64,000 nucleotides of DNA, taken from NCBI RefSeq assembly GCF_000971965.1, contig NZ_KQ040792.1, positions 1 through 64,000 on the forward strand, read 5' to 3'. Shown piece by piece: positions 29,946-39,768 of the stretch. Numbering within the stretch: the first letter of the stretch is position 1; the number at the start of each line of letters is the position of its first letter. The DNA comes from Paenibacillus wulumuqiensis. Its GTDB lineage: Bacteria > Bacillota > Bacilli > Paenibacillales > Paenibacillaceae. The position numbers and the translations under genes are program-made. The notes below the pieces were generated by a model. The model searched no databases and was not told where the DNA came from. It saw only the letters and a program-made list of their open reading frames with translations.

Positions 29946-29978
29946 GCCTGCTGATTCTACAAAGTCAGCAGGCTTTTT
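29946..29978 (+). terminator. Terminator after the secreted repeat protein
   Basis: GCCTGCTGA (29946-29954) pairs with TCAGCAGGC (29965-29973) and is followed by TTTTT. Confidence 0.9.
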
Positions 29979-30031
29979 GTGTGCAGTGATTAAAGTGGAG
30001 ATAGGGAGGCTTCCCGGCAGCAGAGGCAGCC

Positions 30032-30065
30032 CGGACAAAACCAGTTTCTACTATATAATAGTAGA
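30032..30065 (+). promoter_or_regulatory. Promoter with overlapping palindrome upstream of the LCP gene
   Basis: A -10 TATAAT (30054-30059) lies 16 bases from a partial -35 CGGACA (30032-30037). The -10 is embedded in a perfect inverted repeat TCTACTAT-ATA-ATAGTAGA (30047-30065), which could be an operator. Confidence 0.4.
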
Positions 30066-30148
30066 TAGATGAGCAGGATATTCTTTTTCCATAACCCGGG
30101 CTGTCATAGGCTTGCAATTCATCCAGCTTTAAGCGAAACTGAAGAAAT

Positions 30149-30173
30149 GGAACAAAATATTCTCATCTGTGTC
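30149..30173 (+). promoter_or_regulatory. Possible ECF-sigma promoter of the LCP gene
   Basis: GGAAC (30149-30153) and TGTC (30170-30173) are 16 bases apart and 65 bases before the LCP start. This resembles ECF (SigM/SigW-like) promoters, which drive LCP genes in Bacillus. The match is short and could be chance. Confidence 0.25.
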
Positions 30174-30237
30174 ATCGCTGGTATGAGGCGTTTAATGAAG
30201 TAGGAATATACGTCTGCTCGAAATGAGGAATGGAAGA

Positions 30238-31260
30238 ATGACGAAAAAGCAAAAGATCCTGTCCGGGGTTGCTGCTGCTGTAGTAATTATCGCGTGCAGC
30301 CTGCTCCTATGGTGGAAGCCGATCTCGGCCAAGATGTTTGACTGGTTCGTAGCGGATACTCTGGAGAGTCAGCTGGAGCAGACTTATCAGCCTGTACGTC
30401 AGACCGGTGGCGAACAGGAACAGGAAGAACCGAGTGTGGTCATGACAGAGCCATTTTCCATTCTGTTGGTCGGCAGTGATCAGCGCGAGAATGAAAAAGC
30501 ACGTTCGGACACGCTCATCTATGCTGTTGTACGTCCGATGGAACCGGAAATCCTGCTGATATCCATTCCAAGAGACACGTATACGGAGATTATTGGTAGA
30601 GACCGTATGGACAAGATCAACCATGCATATGCCTTTGGCGGGATCAAGATGACGATGGACACGGTAGAGCATTTTCTGGATGAAGATCTCGATTATTACG
30701 CCAGTGTCAATTTCCAGGGGCTGGTGAACGCAGTCGATGCACTGGGCGGCGTAAAGCTGCCGATTGAGAAAGATATTGTAAACCGTGATCCGAATCATGA
30801 GAAGTTCACGATCAAGGCCAATAAACCGATCTATTCCGGTCAGGATGCGTTGTATTATGTGCGCTACCGGGAAGACAGTGACTTTAACCGCACCAAGCGT
30901 CAGCAGATCTTTTTGCAGGCGATTACTGATCAGGCGGTACAGCTAAACCAGATTGATCAGATTCCGGAGCTGCTGAACATTATGGGCAATAATTTCAAGA
31001 CCGATATGCGTCCACAAATGTTGACCGGACTGGCCAGTCAAATTATGCGCGGCGGCGATCCCAAGATTACTTCCTTTACAATCTCGGGAGAGGGCGAGTA
31101 TATCGACGGCGTGTATTATGATGTGCCGAATGAGGAAGAACTGGAAAAAGCCAAGCATCTGATTGATCAGTGGATGAGTCCGCAGGGACCGGAGCCGGCA
31201 GCCGATCAGCGGGAAAACGCCACGCCGGTAAATACAGAAGCACAATCTCAGGTGCAGTAA
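30238..31260 (+). CDS. LytR-CpsA-Psr family glycopolymer transferase
   Basis: This LCP enzyme attaches teichoic acid-like polymers to peptidoglycan. It has 340 residues from ATG 30238, which has GAGGAA upstream; ATG 30223 is in frame. One N-terminal membrane anchor (about residues 8-26) is followed by an extracellular LCP domain with ILLVGSDQRENEKARSDTLI, the ISIPRDTYTEI motif and the Arg-rich YYVRYREDSDFNRTKRQQ. The C-terminal 30 residues are Glu/Pro/Gln-rich and probably disordered. Orthology to a specific TagT, TagU or TagV protein cannot be decided here. Confidence 0.92.
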   Translation: MTKKQKILSGVAAAVVIIACSLLLWWKPISAKMFDWFVADTLESQLEQTYQPVRQTGGEQEQEEPSVVMTEPFSILLVGSDQRENEKARSDTLIYAVVRPMEPEILLISIPRDTYTEIIGRDRMDKINHAYAFGGIKMTMDTVEHFLDEDLDYYASVNFQGLVNAVDALGGVKLPIEKDIVNRDPNHEKFTIKANKPIYSGQDALYYVRYREDSDFNRTKRQQIFLQAITDQAVQLNQIDQIPELLNIMGNNFKTDMRPQMLTGLASQIMRGGDPKITSFTISGEGEYIDGVYYDVPNEEELEKAKHLIDQWMSPQGPEPAADQRENATPVNTEAQSQVQ

Positions 31261-31407
31261 TATCATAATCGCTTTATTGTGTCATACTTATCGCTTAAAA
31301 TAGAAGAGTACCCCTGCACAGGGGACTTCGTAGAACTATAGATTCACGGCATCATGAGTGGAATATACAATTGCAATGTTTCAGATTGCGAGGAGGAAGG
31401 TTTTTGC

Positions 31408-31866
31408 ATGAATATCGCGTTTTTTCTGCTGCCCAAGCAGGAGGTCGTTTGTGTCACCCTTAATTCGACGCTGCGTCAGACGCTGGAAAGAATGGAATAT
31501 CACCGTTACACATCGGTCCCGATGCTGGACAAGGACGGCAAGTATGTAGGAACAATTACGGAAGGCGACCTGCTGTGGTTTATGAAAAATTCGGATGGCA
31601 AAGCGACTTTTGAGAACGCTTCGAAATTCCAGCTGTCCGAAGTGCCGCTGCAGCGGGATGACAAGCCGGTATCCATTGATGCGAATATGGAAGACCTGAT
31701 CAATCTGGCCAAGGTACAGAACTTTGTACCGGTAGTGGACGATATGAACCGATTTATCGGTATCGTTCGACGCAGTCAGATTATCGAGTACTGCGAGCAA
31801 TTTGTTCGCGGTGGAGAGTACACGCCTGAGCGAAACAGAATGTCCAAAGACATGAACATGTCGTAG
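31408..31866 (+). CDS. CBS-domain protein
   Basis: This is a 152-residue protein made of a CBS pair: RQTLERMEYHRYTSVPMLDKDGK with GTITEGDLLWFM, and then VQNFVPVVDDMNRFIGIVRRSQII. CBS pairs bind adenine nucleotides. With gdpP just downstream, c-di-AMP is a conceivable ligand, but nothing in the sequence proves it. GAGGAGGAAGG precedes ATG 31408. The last 20 residues are polar. Confidence 0.8.
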   Translation: MNIAFFLLPKQEVVCVTLNSTLRQTLERMEYHRYTSVPMLDKDGKYVGTITEGDLLWFMKNSDGKATFENASKFQLSEVPLQRDDKPVSIDANMEDLINLAKVQNFVPVVDDMNRFIGIVRRSQIIEYCEQFVRGGEYTPERNRMSKDMNMS

Positions 31867-31969
31867 TTCTTCTGTATAAACCCGTGCGTGATTATCGGCG
31901 TCTATGCTATAATTATGAGTAAATCTTTTTTAGAGGCGCCGAACAACTTGTGCGTAAGAGGTGAATCGT

Positions 31970-32896
31970 TTGAAACTGCGCTGGACATCCATAGCATGGA
32001 GCATGGCTTACCTGCTTCTGCTGCTATCTCTAATAACTTCTGTAAGAATCATCGGTATGCTATTTCTGATCGTGCCTGTCGTTGTGCTGTATTCGACATT
32101 AACCCTGCGCCAATTTATTATGCACATGGTTCCCGTCTGGCTGGTTGCGCTCATTATTGCCGGACAGGCCGGATTATTTCTGCCCATACTGGGCGTGTTC
32201 TTTATGATTCCCGGTATTGTCATGGGAAGAATGTACAAAAAGTTCACGCCTGCCCTGCGTATTATTATTGCCGGCGGCATTACGACGCTGATCGAGTTAC
32301 TCGTACTGCTGGTGGTGGCCCGTGCTATTTTTGATTTTAGTCTGGGTGCTTATATTCGGGATGTGATCGAGATTTCGGTAGCGCCCATGAAAGCCATGGC
32401 TGATGTGAATCCGGAACTGAATGATATTCTGACACCGGAGTATATTATCGGGCTGAGCAATTATACGCTGATGCTGATTCCGTGTGCCCTGATCATTGCT
32501 TCTTTTACCATGGCAGTGATTACACATGCGGTATCCCGTCCGCTACTGGAGAGCATGGGGTATTCCGTACCGCGTCTCAAGCCTGCACGCGACTGGCGTC
32601 TGCCAAGCTCGATGATCTGGTATTATCTGATTGCGGTATTCCTGGAATTTATCGCAAGTGCGAATATGACCGGTGTACTGGCTGCCGTTGTGCTGAACTT
32701 TATGCCGCTGATTCACATCGCCTTTACGATCCAGACGATTGGCTTTGTGTTCTTCTGGGCCAATCACCGGAAATGGAATTCGTTCCTGCCATTCCTGTTG
32801 TCCATTGTCGTTGTGCTGATTCCACCACTGCGTATCATTGGTATTCTGGATCTGGCATTTCCGCTCCGCGAGTATATTACAAGACCGAAACGGTAA
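31970..32896 (+). CDS. yybS: DUF2232 membrane protein, YybS-like
   Basis: This is a polytopic membrane protein of about 308 residues with around eight hydrophobic segments, matching YybS by length and by its place immediately before gdpP, rplI and dnaB. The start is uncertain. TTG 31970 has AAGAGGTGA six bases upstream, while GTG 31961 lies within that site. The function is unknown; the conserved linkage suggests a link with GdpP at the membrane. Confidence 0.82.
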   Translation: MKLRWTSIAWSMAYLLLLLSLITSVRIIGMLFLIVPVVVLYSTLTLRQFIMHMVPVWLVALIIAGQAGLFLPILGVFFMIPGIVMGRMYKKFTPALRIIIAGGITTLIELLVLLVVARAIFDFSLGAYIRDVIEISVAPMKAMADVNPELNDILTPEYIIGLSNYTLMLIPCALIIASFTMAVITHAVSRPLLESMGYSVPRLKPARDWRLPSSMIWYYLIAVFLEFIASANMTGVLAAVVLNFMPLIHIAFTIQTIGFVFFWANHRKWNSFLPFLLSIVVVLIPPLRIIGILDLAFPLREYITRPKR

Positions 32897-32904
32897 GGTG
32901 ATGA

Positions 32905-34899
32905 ATGATGCCTAATTTTTTGTTAAACCGCTGGCATGGTTACCGTTCAGTATGGGCATCTCTGCTTATGCTGGGGCTGGTAATAGTGCTGTCCTGGTTC
33001 AACTGGATCATCGGACTGGTTGCGCTCTGCTGCGTAATTCTTTTCGCTACGGTCCTGCTTCGTTCAGAGCTTGCCTTTCGCCGGGAGCTGGAGGAGTATA
33101 TTGCCGGATTATCTTTTCGGATCAGGCGGGTTGAGGAGGAAGCGGTCAGTACGCTTCCTTTTGGTCTTATTTTATACGACAACAAGTATTCCATCGAATG
33201 GCATAACCGCTATATTGCCGGCTTATTCGGCCGCAAGACGCTGGTAGGCACGCCGCTGGAAGAGTGCTTCGTACAATTTCAGGATCACTACAAGGCTGCC
33301 AGGGAAGCGCGCAAGGACGGTACCAAGGAAGTACGCTTTGAACTGGAGCATGAAGCCAAGACACTCGAATGCATCGTGCTGCCGGATGAGCGGCTCATTT
33401 ATGTTCAGGATATTACCGAATATGCGGATATGCGCTCGCGTTATGATGAAGAGCGTCTGGCAGTCGGTATCGTGTTCCTGGACAACTTTGACGAGGCTTC
33501 CCAGGGGATGGACGATCAGCAGCGTGCCAGCCTGATCGCCCGTGTAGCGACCCGGATCACGGATTGGGCCAAAGGTTACCGGATCTATGTGCGCCGCCTG
33601 TCTTCTGAGCGTTATCTGCTGCTGCTGAACCAGAAATCGCTGCGTGAGCTGGAACAGAGCCGGTTCGTGATTCTGGATGAGATTCGTGAAATGACGGCTG
33701 ACCTCAAAGTACCGCTGACCCTCAGTATCGGTATTGGTTTTGGTACGAAGACGATCAGTGAGCTCGGGGAGCTGGCCCAGTCCAGTCTGGATATGGCACT
33801 TGGCCGCGGTGGTGATCAGGCAGCCGTGAAGGCAGATCAGCGACTTTCCTTTTATGGAGGTAAGTCCAATGCGATCGAGAAGCGTACACGCGTCCGGGCG
33901 CGGGTTATCGCTCATGCACTGCGTGATCTGATGCTGGACAGTGATCAGGTGCTGATCATGGGGCACAAGATTCCGGATATGGACGTAATCGGGGCAGCGA
34001 TCGGTATGCTCAAGGCTGCCGATATGTATGAGGTGGAAGCCTATATTGTGCTCGATAATGTGAATCCATCGATTGAGAAAATGATGGACCGCATTTCCCG
34101 GGATGAGCGATTGTCAGACCGGTTTATTACACCGGAGGATGCGCTGAACATAATGACCGAGCGTACGCTTACGGTCGTCGTGGATACGCATAAAGCTTCA
34201 ATGACCATTGAACCCAAGCTGGTGGATCGTTCGCGCCGGGTCGTGGTGGTGGATCATCATCGCCGGGGCGAGGAATTTATCAATGATGCGGTGCTGGTCT
34301 ATCTGGAGCCATATGCCTCGTCTGCCTGCGAACTGGTCACCGAGCTGCTGCAGTATATTCATGATAAAGTACAGTTTACGACGCTGGAAGCGACATCCCT
34401 GCTGGCAGGGATAACGGTGGATACCAAGCACTTTGCGCTTCATACCGGTTCACGGACCTTTGAGGCTGCAGGCTTCCTGCGCCGTAATGGTGCGGATACC
34501 GTTATGGTGCAGCAGATGATGAAGGAAGATCTGGCTGAATATATTGCCAAAGCAGAGATTATCAAGCGGGCACGGGTGATCCATGATCATGTAGCACTGG
34601 CTGTAACCGGTCAGGGCAAACAGGTGCCGCAGCTGCTGATTGCGCAGGTGGCGGATTCGCTGCTGAACATGAATGATATTTATGCGTCCTTTGTCATCAG
34701 CGAGCGAATGGACGGGCTGATCGGGATCAGCGCACGTTCATTTGGCAAGATGAATGTACAGGTCGTTATGGAGCGGCTGGGCGGTGGCGGCCATCTGACC
34801 AATGCGGCGGTTCAGCTGGAAGGCGGGATCGCCGATGCGGAAGCCCGGCTGCTCGAAGTATTGAATCAAATGAATGAGGAAGAGGGGTTATTCGAATGA
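32905..34899 (+). CDS. gdpP: Cyclic-di-AMP phosphodiesterase GdpP
   Basis: GdpP is a membrane-anchored DHH/DHHA1 phosphodiesterase that hydrolyses c-di-AMP to pApA. The 664-residue protein has two N-terminal membrane helices (about 14-52), a PAS-like domain, a degenerate GGDEF domain ([19 protein letters not shown]), then the catalytic DHH part with [26 protein letters not shown] and [12 protein letters not shown]. The DHHA1 end has [18 protein letters not shown]. All metal-binding motifs look intact. It overlaps rplI by four bases (ATGA). Confidence 0.96.
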   Translation: MMPNFLLNRWHGYRSVWASLLMLGLVIVLSWFNWIIGLVALCCVILFATVLLRSELAFRRELEEYIAGLSFRIRRVEEEAVSTLPFGLILYDNKYSIEWHNRYIAGLFGRKTLVGTPLEECFVQFQDHYKAAREARKDGTKEVRFELEHEAKTLECIVLPDERLIYVQDITEYADMRSRYDEERLAVGIVFLDNFDEASQGMDDQQRASLIARVATRITDWAKGYRIYVRRLSSERYLLLLNQKSLRELEQSRFVILDEIREMTADLKVPLTLSIGIGFGTKTISELGELAQSSLDMALGRGGDQAAVKADQRLSFYGGKSNAIEKRTRVRARVIAHALRDLMLDSDQVLIMGHKIPDMDVIGAAIGMLKAADMYEVEAYIVLDNVNPSIEKMMDRISRDERLSDRFITPEDALNIMTERTLTVVVDTHKASMTIEPKLVDRSRRVVVVDHHRRGEEFINDAVLVYLEPYASSACELVTELLQYIHDKVQFTTLEATSLLAGITVDTKHFALHTGSRTFEAAGFLRRNGADTVMVQQMMKEDLAEYIAKAEIIKRARVIHDHVALAVTGQGKQVPQLLIAQVADSLLNMNDIYASFVISERMDGLIGISARSFGKMNVQVVMERLGGGGHLTNAAVQLEGGIADAEARLLEVLNQMNEEEGLFE

Positions 34900-35339
34900 A
34901 AGTTATTTTGCTAAAAGATGTTAAGGGAACAGGTAAAAAAGGGGATATCAAGGAAGTATCCGATGGTTACGCACAGAATTTCCTGATCAAAAACGGCCAT
35001 GCCAAACCGGCCACAGGCGGTAATGTGAAGATTCTGGAGAACCAGACTGCTGCTGTCGAAAGACAGAAACAGGAAGAAAAAGAAGCGGCTCAAGCACTCG
35101 GCAAAACGCTGGAAGAAGTAACGGTTCAGCTGAAAGCCAAATCCGGTGAAGGCGGCCGTCTGTTCGGCGCGATCACCAGCAAGCAGATTGCCGAAGCACT
35201 GGGCAAACAGGGACACAAGATCGATAAGCGCAAAATTGAACTGGAGGAGCCGATCCGTACACTGGGTGTAACCCAGGTCACCGTGAAGCTGCATCCTGAA
35301 GTAAAAGCAACGCTTAAAGTTCAAGTGACTGAGGAATAA
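34896..35339 (+). CDS. rplI: 50S ribosomal protein L9
   Basis: L9 is a two-domain ribosomal protein of 147 residues. The N-terminal domain reads [21 protein letters not shown] and [17 protein letters not shown], followed by the long connecting helix (about 40-75, Glu/Lys/Ala-rich) and the C-terminal domain with [17 protein letters not shown]. Translation is coupled to gdpP, and dnaB starts two bases after its stop. Confidence 0.98.
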   Translation: MKVILLKDVKGTGKKGDIKEVSDGYAQNFLIKNGHAKPATGGNVKILENQTAAVERQKQEEKEAAQALGKTLEEVTVQLKAKSGEGGRLFGAITSKQIAEALGKQGHKIDKRKIELEEPIRTLGVTQVTVKLHPEVKATLKVQVTEE

Positions 35340-35341
35340 GC

Positions 35342-36700
35342 ATGGGCGGCGAGATATTTTACGACCGGGTTCCCCCACAGAATCTGGAGGCTGAGCAGGC
35401 GGTTCTGGGCGCTATTTTACTGCAGTCCGAAGCACTGATCAGCGTCATGGAGCGAGTAGACACCGAAGACTTTTACGACAAAACCCACCAGCTGATCTAT
35501 GAAGCAATGGTTCATCTGGGGGAAGAGAATCAGCCGATTGACCTGATCACACTGACCTCCCTGCTGCAGGATCGTTCGCAGCTGGAAGATATCGGCGGCG
35601 TCAGCTATCTGGCCAAACTGGCCAATGCTGTGCCGACCGCAGCCAACGTAGACTATTACGCACAGATTATTGAAGAGAAATCCATGCTTCGCCGTCTGAT
35701 CCGTACCGCTACCCAGATCGTCAGCGAAGGCTATACCGGTGGCGAAGATGTAGGCAATATGCTCGGCGATGCGGAACGCAAGATTCTGGAGATCTCCAAC
35801 CGCCGAACCGGCAGCGGCTTTATCGCTATTCGAGACGTACTGATGGAAGTCTTCGAGAAGATGGAGACACTCAGCGAGAACAGCGGTAACACGACTGGTA
35901 TTCCGACCGGCTTTATTGATCTGGATAAAATGACGGCTGGCTTTCAGCGGAGTGACCTGATCATCGTGGCAGCCCGTCCATCGGTAGGTAAGACGGCATT
36001 TGCACTGAATATTGCACAAAATGTTGCGGTTCGTGCCAAAGAGACCGTCGCCATCTTCAGTCTGGAGATGTCAGCAGCACAGCTCGTACAGCGTATGATC
36101 TGTGCGGAAGCCAATCTGGACGCGAATGCGATGCGTACCGGTGATTTCAAGGAAGAAGACTGGATGAAACTCACGATGGGTATTGCCTCATTGTCCGAAG
36201 CGGAGATCTACATCGATGATACACCGGGGATTACGGTCTCCGAGATTCGTGCCAAGTGCCGTCGCCTCAAAAAGGAAAAAGGCCTGGGCATGATCGTAAT
36301 CGATTACCTGCAGCTGATCTCCGGCCGCGGCAAAGCGGGCGAGAACCGTCAGCAGGAAGTCTCCGAGATCTCCCGTACACTGAAGCAGATCGCCCGTGAG
36401 CTGCATGTACCGGTAATCGCCCTGTCTCAGCTCAGCCGTGGTGTCGAGCAGCGTCAGGACAAACGTCCGATGATGTCCGACCTTCGGGAATCCGGTTCGA
36501 TTGAGCAGGATGCCGATATCGTCTCGTTCCTGTATCGTGACGATTACTACAACCAGGAGACCGAGAAGAAGAATATCATCGAGATCATTATTGCCAAACA
36601 GCGTAATGGTCCGGTCGGTACTGTCGAACTGGTCTTTCTCAAGAACTTCAATAAATTCGTCAATTACGAACGTGTCCAGTCGGATATGTTCGCAGGATAG
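35342..36700 (+). CDS. dnaB: Replicative DNA helicase (DnaB-type, DnaC in B. subtilis)
   Basis: This is the hexameric fork helicase, 452 residues, called DnaC in B. subtilis. The N-terminal domain begins RVPPQNLEAEQAVLGAILL. The RecA-like motor has Walker A ARPSVGKTAFALN, FSLEMSAAQLVQRM, Walker B IVIDYLQLISG, and the arginine-finger region SDLRESGSIEQDADIV. There is no intein. It is the last gene of the yybS-gdpP-rplI-dnaB group and is followed by a terminator. Confidence 0.98.
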   Translation: MGGEIFYDRVPPQNLEAEQAVLGAILLQSEALISVMERVDTEDFYDKTHQLIYEAMVHLGEENQPIDLITLTSLLQDRSQLEDIGGVSYLAKLANAVPTAANVDYYAQIIEEKSMLRRLIRTATQIVSEGYTGGEDVGNMLGDAERKILEISNRRTGSGFIAIRDVLMEVFEKMETLSENSGNTTGIPTGFIDLDKMTAGFQRSDLIIVAARPSVGKTAFALNIAQNVAVRAKETVAIFSLEMSAAQLVQRMICAEANLDANAMRTGDFKEEDWMKLTMGIASLSEAEIYIDDTPGITVSEIRAKCRRLKKEKGLGMIVIDYLQLISGRGKAGENRQQEVSEISRTLKQIARELHVPVIALSQLSRGVEQRQDKRPMMSDLRESGSIEQDADIVSFLYRDDYYNQETEKKNIIEIIIAKQRNGPVGTVELVFLKNFNKFVNYERVQSDMFAG

Positions 36701-36710
36701 AAGATACAGC

Positions 36711-36766
36711 AAAGACCCTGAATTCCGCCAAGGCAGCACAGCCAGTGGCAGATTTCAGGGTCTTTT
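36711..36766 (+). terminator. Terminator after dnaB
   Basis: AAAGACCCTGAA (36711-36722) pairs with TTCAGGGTCTTT (36754-36765), followed by T. The loop is long and GC-rich. Confidence 0.8.
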
Positions 36767-36818
36767 CATGATTTCATAAACTATAATTTTATTATCGGAA
36801 ACGAATGATAACCTATGA

Positions 36819-37187
36819 TTACAGGCTGGAATTCGAACTGATGTTTCTGGTGCGTCCCGGGATACCGTCACGCAGCAGCCACATATGGAATACATATTCG
36901 AATACACCGACAATAACGACTGGAACCAGCAGGTCTACAAACGACATGGTCCATCCTGCCATGGCCGAAGCGGCCCAAAGTACCAGATAAGCCAGTACAG
37001 CATCACATACTGTAGCGATTGTATTATTGGTAGCAGGCAGAACAAGCATATCCCCAATGACATAGGCAAGTGCTCCCAGAACGACGACGGTTACCAGCGA
37101 GCCCCAGAATCCTGCATTACTCAGCAGCATCAGAGAAGCAATGACAACTACGCCATTGACGACAAGTTTGGTCAGAATTTTATCCAT
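36819..37187 (-). CDS. DUF2512 membrane protein, YndM-like
   Basis: This 122-residue protein has four hydrophobic segments: about residues 8-25, 28-50, 60-80 and 83-105. The N-terminus MDKILTKLVVNGVVVIASL and YVIGDMLVLPATNN are typical of DUF2512. The end is polar (GRTRNISSNSSL). AAGGAGG is eight bases before the ATG. It is on the lagging strand, opposite to dnaB and purA. Its function is unknown. Confidence 0.82.
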   Translation of the reverse strand: MDKILTKLVVNGVVVIASLMLLSNAGFWGSLVTVVVLGALAYVIGDMLVLPATNNTIATVCDAVLAYLVLWAASAMAGWTMSFVDLLVPVVIVGVFEYVFHMWLLRDGIPGRTRNISSNSSL

Positions 37188-37414
37188 GTGGTATGCCTCC
37201 TTGTGTGTTCTTGAATTGTGGTTAATTATAAATAAACCTGTATTGCAGAATTAAACATATAATTCCTGATTTCTCATACAAATCGCTGTCCATTTTCCAT
37301 CCCGGAGCAGGATGAGCAGTTAGCTGGACAGGCAATCCAGGCAGGAATGAATTCGGAAAACAACGGATCGTATCCGTGGAGAAAAGTCATCTATAGTCAA
37401 GGGAGGGTTATCTT

Positions 37415-37810
37415 TTGAAGACGGCGAAAATAATAATCAATCTGCCGCTGCAGACGCATGAAGTGCCCGATCTGCGTCAGGCAATTGGCTGGGATCGGCG
37501 TGAACAGGATTATCCGGCACTGCTGGAGCGCTGTCTGTTCCATGCAGGCTGCCGAAGCGATTCCGGTGAGCTGATAGCTTTTGGTTATATGTGCGGGATG
37601 GGGTTGCAGCATGGCTATCTGGAGGATATTATCGTACATCCGGAAGCACAGGGACAGGGGATTGGACAACGGCTGGTGCAGACTCTGCTGGAGCAGGCCA
37701 GTCGAAATGGGCCGGAGATTGTGACGGTGACCTTTGCCAGCGAGCATACGTCCTTTTATCAAAAATGCGGCTTTACAACAGGGAATGGCGGTGTATGGCG
37801 AAAGGAATGA
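37415..37810 (+). CDS. GNAT-family N-acetyltransferase
   Basis: This is a 131-residue acetyl-CoA-dependent acyltransferase. Motif A is EDIIVHPEAQGQGIGQRLVQ, with the QGQGIG pyrophosphate loop, and the C-terminal FYQKCGFTTGNGGVW is typical of small GNATs. The start is TTG 37415 behind GGGAGGG. The substrate cannot be predicted. It directly precedes the purA operator, which begins four bases after its stop. Confidence 0.85.
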   Translation: MKTAKIIINLPLQTHEVPDLRQAIGWDRREQDYPALLERCLFHAGCRSDSGELIAFGYMCGMGLQHGYLEDIIVHPEAQGQGIGQRLVQTLLEQASRNGPEIVTVTFASEHTSFYQKCGFTTGNGGVWRKE

Positions 37811-37813
37811 ATT

Positions 37814-37890
37814 AATTCCGAACAATGTTATTTTTGGCGCATAGTATTGTTCGCTTTTTGTTTGACTTTGTAAAACGCTCCTGTTACACT
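37814..37890 (+). promoter_or_regulatory. PurR operator (two PurBoxes) and purA promoter
   Basis: Two inverted PurBox-like sites lie at 37814-37826 (AATTCCGAACAAT, a full match to AWWWCCGAACWWT) and 37846-37858 (inverse, one mismatch), with 19 bases between. A promoter follows four bases later: -35 TTGACT (37862-37867), 17-base spacer, -10 TACACT (37885-37890) with a TG extension. This is how PurR represses purA in B. subtilis. The leader is about 220 bases and includes an inverted repeat TGACAGC/GCTGTCA. Confidence 0.85.
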
Positions 37891-37973
37891 GTTAATGCTG
37901 CGGTAAAGCGTGACAGCCCTTTTTATGTCAGTATGCTGTCATATGCAATACTCAGCTCACCAATAAGGGATGA

Positions 37974-39404
<1,431 letters not shown>

Positions 39405-39477
39405 TTTCATCAGAACAGATCACTATAAACTGCTACCTGTCCATAGATAGAGAGCAAGACAGCGCGGATTACAAGAG

Positions 39478-39500
39478 GGCACCCTATGGGGTGCCTTTTT
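39478..39500 (+). terminator. Terminator after purA
   Basis: GGCACCC/GGGTGCC form a seven-pair stem around TATG, followed by TTTTT. Confidence 0.88.
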
Positions 39501-39546
39501 GCATGGAAGAAGGGTTACAGATGAGCGTGATACAATTGTGCGAAAG

Positions 39547-39722
39547 TTGAAAGTTTTGGCGGGATTATGGTAAAGTAAACAGGGAGTTATAAAGGTTAAT
39601 TTTTTGACACTTTTTGATTACAATTCTTCATAATTTACGTGATATTGACCTTAGAGGTGCTTTTCCCGCGAGGACGCCGATCAGCAGGCAATTATGCAGG
39701 TGTCCTTATCGGAACAAGACCA
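39547..39722 (+). promoter_or_regulatory. Promoter and structured leader of the M23 peptidase gene
   Basis: TTGAAA (39547-39552) and TAAAGT (39571-39576, with TGG extension) are 18 bases apart. The leader of about 190 bases contains a stem GGACGCC/GGTGTCC (near 39673 and 39710), an inner GCA/TGC pair and an outer TTCC/GGAA. The folded part is close to the start of the gene. It does not match the ydaO c-di-AMP riboswitch or another class I know. Confidence 0.45.
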
Positions 39723-39768
39723 TTAAATAATGAAAATGAACTATGCAGCAGCACAAAAGGAGACGGTC

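Noticed and set aside
39601-39768. ydaO-type c-di-AMP riboswitch before the M23 gene
   Set aside because: The leader folds locally but lacks the conserved ydaO sequence blocks.
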